Shown: positions 53,132 to 60,995 of the stretch, piece by piece | Layout of the letters: the number at the start of each line of letters is the position of its first letter | Position numbering within the stretch: the stretch's first letter is position 1 | Source: Nocardia brasiliensis ATCC 700358 | GTDB lineage: Bacteria; Actinomycetota; Actinomycetes; Mycobacteriales; Mycobacteriaceae | Length of the DNA stretch: 64,000 nt | Direction: 5' to 3' | NCBI RefSeq assembly: GCF_000250675.2 | Contig: NC_018681.1 | Coordinates: 1,674,001-1,738,000, forward strand | The notes under the pieces: model-generated | Seen by the model: only the letters and a program-made list of their open reading frames with translations | What the model was told of the DNA's origin: nothing | Databases searched by the model: none | Program-made: the position numbers and the translations under genes

Positions 53132-55383
53132 GGCAACTGCGGACGGGGTGGACGGTGATCGCGCTCGCCGTGCTGCTGGTGGCGCTCGCCGGTCCGCTCT
53201 GCGCGCCGTACGCACCGACCGCCGCGCACGGCCGGCCGTTCCAGCCGCCGAGCGCGCGCCATCTGCTCGGCACCGACGTGGTCGGGCGCGACGTGCTGTC
53301 CCGGGTCCTGCACGGTGGCCTGTCGCTGGTCGCGATCGCCGGGCTGGCGCTGCTCGTCGCCTACAGCCTCGGACTCGGGCTCGGCCTGGTCGCGGGGCTG
53401 CGCCGCGGCGCCGACCGCTGGATCATGCGGCCGGTCGACGCGATCGTCGTCGTGCCGTGGTTCCTGCTGCTCGCGGTGCTCGCGACGGCGATCGGCGCGG
53501 GGCCCGCCGCGATCGTCGCGGCGACCACCCTGGCGTCGGTGCCGTGGATCATCCGCATCGTGCGCACCGCGGTGCTGGAACTCGCGGGTACCGGCTACGT
53601 CGAATCCGCGCGCGCCCGGGGCGAACCCCTGTGGCGGCTCGCACTGGTCGAGGTGCTGCCGAATCTGCGGTCGGTGGTGCTGGCCGATGCGGGTGTACGG
53701 ATGTCGATGACCATCTCGATGGTCGCGGTGAGCGGGTTCCTCGGGCTCGGGCTGCGCCCGCCCGCAGCGGACTGGGCGTTGATGATCACCGAGAACCGGC
53801 CCGGCTTCGGGCGGCAGCCGTGGGCGGTGCTCGCACCGGCGTTACTGATCATGGTGCTCGTGGTGTCGATCAACCTGGTGGTGGATCGTATGCTCGGCGC
53901 GCAGCGTGCGCCGCGGGGCAAGGTGGTATCCCCCAGCCGGGCCGGCGCTTCCGGTGTGCGAGTGGATCGGCTCACGGTGTGGGATCGCGCGGATAACCTT
54001 TTGCTGCACGATGTTTCGGTTCACTTGCAGACCGGCCGCGGCGTAGCCGTGATCGGCCCGTCCGGCGCGGGCAAGACGACGTTCGCCCGCGCGGTGCTCG
54101 GTGCGCTGCCCGCCGGGCTGCGGGCCGAAGGAACGATCGAAGTCGGTGCGGCACAAGGGGAGCGGCGGTCAACCGGATATGTGCCGCAGGACCCGGCGTC
54201 CGGTCTCAATCCCTCGTTGCGGATCGGCACCGCGATCCGCGAGATCGCCCGGCTGCACGGCGATTCAGGCGACGGTGTCGGGCAGGCCTTGCGCCGCGTC
54301 GGCCTACCGGCGGACCGCCGCTTCCGGCGCCGGTTCCCGCACCAGCTCTCCGGCGGCCAGCAGCAACGGGTGCTGCTGGCGATGGCGCTGCTCGGCGAGC
54401 CCGCGCTGCTCGTGCTCGACGAGCCGACCACCGGGCTCGACGCGCAGACCCGTGACGAACTGGTGGCTACGTTGCGCCGGATCAGGCAGGACAGCACGAT
54501 CACCCTGCTGGTGATCACGCACGAGGTCTCGTCCCTGGCCGAGCTGATCGACGACGTGCTGGAATTCGATCAGGGACGCGTTCGCTCGTTCGCGCCGCTC
54601 CGCGATGAAAGACCTTGTTACACAGTGGGTTCACGGTCGCCCACCCGGAACCTCGCGGCCCCTCCGGTGCTGCGCGTCGAGCAGCTGACGGCCGGGCACG
54701 GGCACCGCCGGCACTTTCGGGCGGTCGCCGCCGACCTGTCCTTCTCGCTGCAACCCGGCGAATGCCTTGCCCTCAGTGGCCGTTCGGGTGCGGGCAAGAC
54801 CACCGTGGCCCGCGTGCTCGCCGGCCTGCACCGGCCCGCGCACGGCCTGCTCGAACTCGACGGCGTCCGGTTGGCGCCCGACGTGGATCGGCGGACCACC
54901 ACGCAGCGGCGCGCGATTCAGCTGGTCTATCAGAACCCCGCGACGTCGCTGAACCCCTACTACCGCATCGGTTTTCAGATCAGCAGGCCGCTGCGCCTGC
55001 TGCGCGGGATGACGCCCGAAGCCGCCGCCCGCGAGACCATCCGACTGCTGGAATCCGTTCGGCTCGAACCGAACCTGGCTGCCCGCCGCCCCGGTGAACT
55101 GTCCGGTGGGCAGCAACAGCGAGTCGCCATCGCCCGCGCACTCGCCGCCGATCCGAGCATCCTGATCTGCGACGAGATAACCTCCGCCCTGGACGTGCGG
55201 GCCCGGGAAACCATCATCGATCTGCTCGACGAATTGCGCCGAGATGGCCTGTCCCTCATCTTGATCAGCCACCAACGCGCCGTGCTCGATCGTCTCGCCG
55301 ACACCACCCTCGCGCTGACCGCCTCGAGCGCCGCCCCCGATACTCGAGCGGGTTGGTCCTTGTCCGTCGGGAGCCGGACCTGA
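53128..55383 (+). CDS. Fused ABC importer: DppC-type permease plus two ATPase domains
   Basis: This 751-residue polypeptide joins three parts that are normally separate. Residues about 1-260 are a DppC/NikC-type permease (LLGTDVVGRDVLSRVLHG, EAA loop near ESARARGEPLWR). The first ATPase spans about 280-500 (GPSGAGKTT near 311, LSGGQQQR near 406, LVLDEPTTGLD). The second spans about 515-735 (GRSGAGKTT near 551, LSGGQQQR near 657, ICDEITSALD). Both nucleotide sites look intact. Together with the two preceding proteins it makes a complete importer under B12 riboswitch control. Confidence 0.92.
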   Translation: MRQLRTGWTVIALAVLLVALAGPLCAPYAPTAAHGRPFQPPSARHLLGTDVVGRDVLSRVLHGGLSLVAIAGLALLVAYSLGLGLGLVAGLRRGADRWIMRPVDAIVVVPWFLLLAVLATAIGAGPAAIVAATTLASVPWIIRIVRTAVLELAGTGYVESARARGEPLWRLALVEVLPNLRSVVLADAGVRMSMTISMVAVSGFLGLGLRPPAADWALMITENRPGFGRQPWAVLAPALLIMVLVVSINLVVDRMLGAQRAPRGKVVSPSRAGASGVRVDRLTVWDRADNLLLHDVSVHLQTGRGVAVIGPSGAGKTTFARAVLGALPAGLRAEGTIEVGAAQGERRSTGYVPQDPASGLNPSLRIGTAIREIARLHGDSGDGVGQALRRVGLPADRRFRRRFPHQLSGGQQQRVLLAMALLGEPALLVLDEPTTGLDAQTRDELVATLRRIRQDSTITLLVITHEVSSLAELIDDVLEFDQGRVRSFAPLRDERPCYTVGSRSPTRNLAAPPVLRVEQLTAGHGHRRHFRAVAADLSFSLQPGECLALSGRSGAGKTTVARVLAGLHRPAHGLLELDGVRLAPDVDRRTTTQRRAIQLVYQNPATSLNPYYRIGFQISRPLRLLRGMTPEAAARETIRLLESVRLEPNLAARRPGELSGGQQQRVAIARALAADPSILICDEITSALDVRARETIIDLLDELRRDGLSLILISHQRAVLDRLADTTLALTASSAAPDTRAGWSLSVGSRT

Positions 55384-55387
55384 CCCG

Positions 55388-56158
55388 CTAGCGGTGGGGG
55401 ATCGGCAGGCCCGCGGCGCGCAGTTCGGCCTCGACCAGCGCGGTGAGGCGGGCCGAGACCGGGGAATCGTGATGGTTGTTGATCAGCTTGTACTGGGTGG
55501 CGGCGTTGGTCCAGGCGTTCAAGTCGGTGACTTTCGCGAGCGATGTGGTGTCGGCGAGGTAGTGCTCGACCATGGCGGTGGCGAGTTCTGCGACCCTCGG
55601 ATCGTCGGGATCCCAGCTCTCCGCGGCCCAGCCGCGTTTGGCCAGGTCGATGTGCCCAGGATCGCTGAATCGGTGTTCGAGTTGGGCCAGGAAACCGTCG
55701 AAACCGTTCGGCACCAGGGCCCGCGTCAACACCAGGGCCTCGCGTTGCACGGTCACATAGCCGGGATCGAAACCGAGTTCCGCCATCCGGTCGAGCAGCG
55801 CGCAGGCGCGGTCGGGCAGCAGGGCGCGGTCGCCGTCGGCGAGCCGGTGCAGTGTGTCGCGCCGCGCGACCAGGTCCGCGATCCGCTCGTTCAGCAGGCG
55901 CTCGGCCTCGGTCAGGGCGGTGGCGAACTGCGCGGCGTCGGCGTCGAGCAGCGGCCCGATCTCGGCCAGCGGGATGCCGGCCGAGGCCAGGGCACGGACC
56001 TGGACGAGCCGCAGCAGCTCGTCCGAGCCGTAGCGGCGATAGCCGGAGCTGTCGCGCGCGGGTTCCTCGATCAACCCGTGCTTGTGATAGTGCCGCACGG
56101 TTTTGACCGTGACACCGGCGAAGGCCGCCGCCTGCCCGATCGTGACGCCGTTCATCAT
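55388..56158 (-). CDS. MerR-family transcriptional regulator
   Basis: This 256-residue regulator has an N-terminal MerR domain (VTIGQAAAFAGVTVKTVRHYHKHGLI, wing GYRRYG), a coiled-coil dimerisation helix and a helical C-terminal domain resembling the TipAS-like ligand domain. A second in-frame ATG lies 3 nt downstream (56155). It converges on the importer and lies 34 bp downstream of the serine hydrolase gene on the same strand, suggesting joint control with it. Confidence 0.85.
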   Translation of the reverse strand: MMNGVTIGQAAAFAGVTVKTVRHYHKHGLIEEPARDSSGYRRYGSDELLRLVQVRALASAGIPLAEIGPLLDADAAQFATALTEAERLLNERIADLVARRDTLHRLADGDRALLPDRACALLDRMAELGFDPGYVTVQREALVLTRALVPNGFDGFLAQLEHRFSDPGHIDLAKRGWAAESWDPDDPRVAELATAMVEHYLADTTSLAKVTDLNAWTNAATQYKLINNHHDSPVSARLTALVEAELRAAGLPIPHR

Positions 56159-56192
56159 TCGTCCAGCTTGCCTGCTGCGCGGGCGGGTCGGT

Positions 56193-57326
56193 CTACTCGG
56201 CCTGCTCGCCGCCGAACACCGCCGCGACGAGCCGCTGCATGCCCTGCTGGAACGCGCCGGATAGGGACAGGTCGGCGTCGTCCACCGAATTCAGCGTCGC
56301 GGTCAGGGTCTTGCTGCCGTCGAGCGAGCTGTACATCAGTGCTCCGTGGCCGGCGATACCGCCGTTGTGGGTGATGATGGTGCCGCCGCCGTTCGGTGCC
56401 TCCTGCACGAAAACGCCCAGGCCGTAACCGAATTCGGGATGCGGGGTGAACATCTGCGCGAGCAGTTCGGCGGGCAGGAGCCGGCCGCCCACCAGTGCGG
56501 CGATGAAGGTGTGCAGATCCCGGGTGGTCGAGATCATGTCGCCGCCGCTGGAGATCCAGGACGGATTCTGCCGGGTGACGTCGACCGTGTGTGCCACGCC
56601 GGCCGCGTCCTCGTACCGGTAGTAGGCGTGGGCGTGCGGTTCGGCGATCTCCTGCTTGACCGTCGGAGCGACGGTGTCGGTCAATCCCAGCGGTCCCAGG
56701 ATCAGCCGTTGCATCTCCGCGGCGTAGGGGCGGCCGCTCACCTTTTCGATCAGCAGCCTGGCCAGCACATAGTTGGTGTTGGAGTAGCTCCAGCCCGCGC
56801 CCGGCTCGAACCGGGCGGGCTTGGCCAGGGCCAGCTCGACCAGTTCCTCGGGGCGGTAGGTCTTGAACCGGTTCTCCACCCACTCCTGGCCGGACCAGGC
56901 GATCCCGCGGACCACCCAGCCGTCGTTCCACGGCACGGCCGATTCGTTCTCGCGTTCGGTGTAGAACTCGCCGGTGAAATTGAAGACCCCGCTGGTGTGC
57001 TGCAACACCATGCGCACCGTGATCCGCGAATCCAGCTCGAACTCGGGCAGGTAGCCGGCCAGCGGTGCGTCCAGGTCGATCTTGCCCTCGGCCACCAGTT
57101 GCAGCACCACGGTCGCGATGAAAGTCTTTGTGTTGCTGCCGATCCGGACGTGCCCGTCGATCGGCGGCGCGGCCGTCTCGCCCAGCTTGCTCAGCCCCGC
57201 GCTCCCGGTCCATTCGCCGCGCTCGTCGTGCACGCGCAGGGTGATTCCCAGAAAGCCCGAATCGACCATGCTCTGGATGGCCTGTTGCAGTTCCGGGCGT
57301 TCCAGAACAACGGTATCGGTGGTCAT
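56193..57326 (-). CDS. Serine hydrolase, class C beta-lactamase / D-aminopeptidase-like
   Basis: This 377-residue penicillin-recognition-fold protein has S64-x-x-K67 in GSNTKTF and Y-x-N in WSYSNTNY, then THNGGIAGHG in place of the KTG box. No signal peptide is present, so it is probably a cytoplasmic esterase or peptidase rather than a resistance beta-lactamase. It is divergent from the HEAT-like gene. A perfect dyad at 57390-57402 lies in its promoter region. Confidence 0.85.
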   Translation of the reverse strand: MTTDTVVLERPELQQAIQSMVDSGFLGITLRVHDERGEWTGSAGLSKLGETAAPPIDGHVRIGSNTKTFIATVVLQLVAEGKIDLDAPLAGYLPEFELDSRITVRMVLQHTSGVFNFTGEFYTERENESAVPWNDGWVVRGIAWSGQEWVENRFKTYRPEELVELALAKPARFEPGAGWSYSNTNYVLARLLIEKVSGRPYAAEMQRLILGPLGLTDTVAPTVKQEIAEPHAHAYYRYEDAAGVAHTVDVTRQNPSWISSGGDMISTTRDLHTFIAALVGGRLLPAELLAQMFTPHPEFGYGLGVFVQEAPNGGGTIITHNGGIAGHGALMYSSLDGSKTLTATLNSVDDADLSLSGAFQQGMQRLVAAVFGGEQAE

Positions 57327-57389
57327 TGGTTACTCCTCGAGCTCTGTTCCGTTCGGCGTATTCCGTGCCGCTGGAACGAGCCTCCACCC

Positions 57390-57402
57390 TGACCTCGGGT
57401 CA
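57390..57402. promoter_or_regulatory. Perfect dyad TGACC-TCG-GGTCA upstream of serine hydrolase
   Basis: This 13-bp palindrome lies 64 bp upstream of the serine hydrolase ATG. On that strand it overlaps a TTGACC -35-like hexamer, which suits an operator for the MerR regulator encoded downstream in the same operon. Confidence 0.45.
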
Positions 57403-57466
57403 ACCTCAACAGTGATCTGGCTCACTGTGCCTGGTGCTCGCCGAACCCTTGGACGCTGGAAATCCG

Positions 57467-58252
57467 ATGGCTGAATTGTGGGGAGGTGGTTACCGTTCGG
57501 GGGTGGCCTTGTTCGTGCACCTGACACCGGAGAAGAACGTGCGGCGGATTCGCCGGGCGGGCATCAAGGTGCAGGGCGCAGGGGTTTTCTGTGTGCCGGT
57601 GCTGCCTTCTTACGTGCTTTCGCATCAGTGGTTGCGGGAGTTGCGGCGGCGGGGGCAGCGGCTGATCGTCGCGGTGCATTTCCGGGTGCCGGACGAGGAA
57701 CGGGTGTGCGTCGGGCACTACTCGAGTGCTGGTGCGGAAATGACTGCGGCCGAGGCTGTTGCGGTGATCAGGGACGCCGAGGACGCGCGCGGATACCAGG
57801 TTGTCGTACCCCGGTCGATCACCGCGGCCGAGCTCCATCGGATTCGGCAGGTACGTCAGGTGACGGGGTGGCGATACCGCCCCGGCGCGCACGGTCGCCG
57901 CCCTTGCGCGTGCCCGGCGTGCCTGGGGCGGGGCGAGTACAAGGCGGCCGACCTGCGTCGCCGGTTTCCGGTCGAAGACCCGGAGCGGACGAAACCGCAA
58001 CTGCTGCACCAGCTGCGGAACGCGGACAACGACGACGACCTGGTCGACGCGCTGTGGGGTTTGAGCCGGCGCAGCCGTGGCGATGTCGGCGATATCGCGC
58101 ACCTGGTCGAGCACGCCAACCCAGACGTGCGGTACGCGCTCGCGGTGGCATCACGCAGCTATCGGGGCAGCGCGGCCCGTCGGCTGCTGGCGGGTTTGGC
58201 TGCGGACCCGGATCCCGAGGTGCGCGAGGTGGCGGTCGGTACCACGGGGTGA
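57467..58252 (+). CDS. Unknown protein with possible ART-like N-terminus and HEAT-like C-terminus
   Basis: This protein of about 261 residues (ATG 57467; GTG 57503 is possible) is not one I can name. The N-terminal half (LFVHLTPEKNVRRIRRAGI, then GVFCVPVLPSYV) has the H-x-T...I...GI pattern of ADP-ribosyltransferase-like folds such as DarT or KptA; this is suggestive only. A CACPACLGRGEY Cys cluster follows. The C-terminal 90 residues (NADNDDDLVDALWGLSR, HANPDVRYALAVASR, ADPDPEVREVAVG) look like two or three HEAT-type helical repeats. Confidence 0.55.
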   Translation: MAELWGGGYRSGVALFVHLTPEKNVRRIRRAGIKVQGAGVFCVPVLPSYVLSHQWLRELRRRGQRLIVAVHFRVPDEERVCVGHYSSAGAEMTAAEAVAVIRDAEDARGYQVVVPRSITAAELHRIRQVRQVTGWRYRPGAHGRRPCACPACLGRGEYKAADLRRRFPVEDPERTKPQLLHQLRNADNDDDLVDALWGLSRRSRGDVGDIAHLVEHANPDVRYALAVASRSYRGSAARRLLAGLAADPDPEVREVAVGTTG

Positions 58253-58337
58253 GAAGGACGTGGCGCTCCGCTACCTGAGGGGGATCTCGGTGGGTGGATG
58301 GCGTGGATAGATTTTCGCGGACTCGGAAGGGGACGCG

Positions 58338-59489
58338 ATGCGATACACGAGAGCGGCTGCGGCGGTGGCTGCGGTCCTGGTGGTCAGTGGCTGTGGCGAA
58401 ACGACCGGCGCTGACCCACTACAGCGCGATGTCGATGCGATCGTGGCGGTGGGCACCACCGGCGTGCAGGCCAGGATGGTGGACACCGCGGGCGGCCCCG
58501 ACCGTGTCGCAGTCGGAGGGCGCGCGGATATCGCTGTCGCGGAGCCGGTTTCGCCGGACGGGTACTTCAGGATCGGCAGCTTGACGAAGACGATGGTGGC
58601 TACCGTGGTGCTCATGCTGGTCGGGGAAGGACGGCTCGGACTCGACGATACCGTGCAGCGATGGCTACCGGACCTGTTGAACGGCAACGGTTATGACGGC
58701 AACCGGATCACTGTGCGGCAACTGCTCCAGCACACCAGCGGTATTCGCGACGCTCCGCTGGAAATGCACACCGCCGAGGACTATCACCGCCTCCGCTACC
58801 AGACTCGCACCCCGCAGCAGGTGGTGGCGTCCGCCATGGCACAGGCGCCCGATTTCGCACCGGGCGCCGGCTGGTCGTACTCCAACACCGGCTACGTCCT
58901 GTTGGGTCTGATCATCGAACAGGTGACGCAGCGCCCGTGGTACGACGAGGTCGGCACGCGCATCCTCGAACCGCTGGGGCTGCGTGACACCCGGTGGCCC
59001 GGCGACCGGCCGACGCTACCTGCCCCACATGCGAAGGGCTATCAGCAATTCGAGGTCGACGGGCCGATGGTCGAGGTCACCGAACTCGTCGACGCCGACG
59101 CGTCCGGCGGCTACCTGTCCACCACCGCGGATATCGGTACCTTCTATCGAAAATTGTTGGACGGCAGCCTGTTACGCCCTGCGGAACTTGCACAGATGCG
59201 TACCACCGTCCCGGTCGACGGCGCCGCCGCGAAGGCGTGGCCGGGCGCGCGCTACGGGCTCGGACTGTTCTCGGTCCCGTTGTCCTGCGGCGGCACCTAC
59301 TGGATGCACAACGGCGGCCAGACGGGCTACCTCAGCAACGCCGGTGTGACCGAGAACGGAGCCCGCAGCGTCGTCGTCTCCCTCACCGGCACCCTTGCTG
59401 TCGGTGGCGAAGACATCACGCGCAGTGCGGGATTCGCCCAACTGCAGGCGGCCAACGCACTGACCGATCACGCACTCTGCGCGGCCTAG
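58338..59489 (+). CDS. Lipoprotein serine hydrolase (beta-lactamase/D,D-carboxypeptidase-like)
   Basis: This 383-residue protein has a lipoprotein signal (VLVVSGC, lipid Cys19). The penicillin-recognition domain has S81-x-x-K84 (GSLTKTM), Y-x-N (WSYSNTGY) and MHNGGQTGY near the C-terminus. It is likely an extracytoplasmic D,D-peptidase or esterase and is only distantly related to the gene at 56193. The stop converges, with a 9-bp gap, on the intradiol-dioxygenase-like gene. Confidence 0.86.
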   Translation: MRYTRAAAAVAAVLVVSGCGETTGADPLQRDVDAIVAVGTTGVQARMVDTAGGPDRVAVGGRADIAVAEPVSPDGYFRIGSLTKTMVATVVLMLVGEGRLGLDDTVQRWLPDLLNGNGYDGNRITVRQLLQHTSGIRDAPLEMHTAEDYHRLRYQTRTPQQVVASAMAQAPDFAPGAGWSYSNTGYVLLGLIIEQVTQRPWYDEVGTRILEPLGLRDTRWPGDRPTLPAPHAKGYQQFEVDGPMVEVTELVDADASGGYLSTTADIGTFYRKLLDGSLLRPAELAQMRTTVPVDGAAAKAWPGARYGLGLFSVPLSCGGTYWMHNGGQTGYLSNAGVTENGARSVVVSLTGTLAVGGEDITRSAGFAQLQAANALTDHALCAA

Positions 59490-59498
59490 CCGGCGTGG

Positions 59499-60164
59499 TC
59501 AGCGGAAGTTCAGGATGAAGTCGAAGGTGCCCTCCTTCCCGGTGGGCACCGTCCGCACTGTCATCAGCAACCGCCGGTCGAAGATGGAATCGGTGTTGTT
59601 GCGGGGTTCGCCGGGGAAATACAGCTGGGTGGTGAGGATCCGCTGGTTGGGCGCCTGCACCTTCACATGGATGTGCCGAGTGCGGCCGGGGTAGAGGCCG
59701 GGCACGATGGTCGACAGGCTGAATCGGCCGTTCGCGTCGGTGAACTGATGCCCGCGCCAGTTGTAGCCCGAATTGTCGTAGGCTCCGGCGTTGTCGGCCT
59801 GCCAGAAGTCCAGCAGGGCCTGGGCCACCGGACGGCAAGAACGCGTGAACACATAGCCGCTTACCATGAGCCGGGTGCCCGGCGCGCCCGGGAGCACCAG
59901 GTCGCTGCGCCGAGGTGAATTCGGTTTGAAATAGGGGCCTTCGGTCTGCGCGATGGTGGCCGCGTCCCCGTCATGGCAGGCCGGGGTGGGCTCGAGGTCG
60001 TCCGGCACCGCCTGCGGCGGACTGGCGTTTCCGCTGGTGGCCGTGGTGGCTGCGGTCAGTGCCGCCGCGGCGGGTACCGCCAACAGGCCCATCTGCAGGA
60101 GGCGTTTGCGGGTGATCGCCTGGGGGATGTCGGCGTCGTCGTCGGAAAGGGGTCGATCGGTCAT
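59499..60164 (-). CDS. Intradiol ring-cleavage dioxygenase-like protein, exported
   Basis: This 221-residue protein has an N-terminal signal with a hydrophobic core (RKRLLQMGLLAVPAAAALTAA). The protocatechuate-dioxygenase-like beta-sandwich carries the four iron ligands: Tyr in EGPYFKP, Tyr in GYNWRG, and two His in RHIHVKV. Members of this exported group are poorly characterised. GAGGAG precedes the ATG. It is transcribed towards the lipoprotein hydrolase. Confidence 0.83.
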   Translation of the reverse strand: MTDRPLSDDDADIPQAITRKRLLQMGLLAVPAAAALTAATTATSGNASPPQAVPDDLEPTPACHDGDAATIAQTEGPYFKPNSPRRSDLVLPGAPGTRLMVSGYVFTRSCRPVAQALLDFWQADNAGAYDNSGYNWRGHQFTDANGRFSLSTIVPGLYPGRTRHIHVKVQAPNQRILTTQLYFPGEPRNNTDSIFDRRLLMTVRTVPTGKEGTFDFILNFR

Positions 60165-60626
60165 GATTGTTCGTCTCCTCGCGGGAATGGATTGCCGAAG
60201 TGCGCGGGCTTCGACTCCGGCCGCGCCGACAGCTCTGGTCATTGCGCGCCGCGCAATCCGAGTGCGCGGCGGCGGCTTGGCTGGTGATCAAAGATCTTGT
60301 CGGCGAGGGTATTTCAAATTTGAACGCGAGAAGAACGATAAGTCGGTCGCTGTGAAACGGACAAGAAGTGCGGTCTGCGATGTGGGCCGATGGCCCGGAA
60401 TGAACGACGAAAATTACAGTGCTGCAATGTCTTTGGTTGAGAAGACCCAATTCGCGCCGCGATGTCCCCAGTGCGCCCCAGTTGTCGCGTCGACCACGTG
60501 CGGACAACCACCGTAGATCTGCGTCCGTATCACGTTGCAGACTAATTATTTTCGTGCACCACGAACAGGCCGGACGGAATGTCCGCCCGGCCTGGTGAAA
60601 CGGCTGTCCAGCCGTTGACTAAGACG
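60165..60626. other. 460-bp intergenic region with one terminator
   Basis: It holds the promoter of the intradiol-dioxygenase-like gene (minus) and, near 60566-60594, a strong hairpin. ORFs in it on either strand have no ribosome binding site or similarity that I recognise. Confidence 0.5.
60566..60594 (-). terminator. 13-bp stem terminator downstream of the ABM monooxygenase
   Basis: CAGGCCGGACGGA (60566-60578) pairs with TCCGCCCGGCCTG (60582-60594) with one mismatch and a 3-nt loop, located 32 bp after the ABM gene stop on the minus strand. Confidence 0.65.
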
Positions 60627-60995
60627 CTAGATGGTCAGTCGTGCGGCATCGACCGCGCTGACCTCGACCGTCAGCGGGGCGGAGTGCAGTTCGATCGTGC
60701 GGGGTGCGGGATCGACGAGATCGAGCAGCCGCGGCAGATACTCGGTGAGCACACCGTTGTCGTGCGCCGCCTGATCGGCGCGCGTGGCGTACTTTTCGAT
60801 CACGGTGACGCGGAGCGGGTCGGAGTCGGGCTCGACGTAGCAGGCATAGCGTTGCAACCGGGGTTCGGTGTGCAGGACCCGCGGGACCAGTTCGGACAAT
60901 AAGGCGAGCAGTTCCGCGCCGCGTCCGGCCTTGGCCTGCAGACTGGCGATGACGACGATTTCGGACAACGTGGGCTCCTGTGGGCAGTTGGTCAT
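60627..60995 (-). CDS. Antibiotic-biosynthesis-monooxygenase (ABM) domain protein
   Basis: This 122-residue dimeric ferredoxin-like fold protein (VVIASLQAKAGRGAELLALL; ACYVEPDSDPLRVTVIEKY; LTEYLPRLLDLV) is of the ABM/YgiN type. Relatives oxidise quinols or small aromatics without cofactors. It overlaps the upstream hydrolase by the ATGA at 60992-60995, so the two are co-translated. Confidence 0.85.
   Translation of the reverse strand: MTNCPQEPTLSEIVVIASLQAKAGRGAELLALLSELVPRVLHTEPRLQRYACYVEPDSDPLRVTVIEKYATRADQAAHDNGVLTEYLPRLLDLVDPAPRTIELHSAPLTVEVSAVDAARLTI

Noticed and set aside
56193..57326. Resistance beta-lactamase
   Set aside because: It lacks a signal peptide and a canonical KTG box; the serine hydrolase family is broad and mostly non-lactamase.
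59953..60516. Open reading frames across the 60.2-60.6 kb gap
   Set aside because: No ribosome binding site, no similarity recognised, and they run antisense into the intradiol-dioxygenase-like gene.
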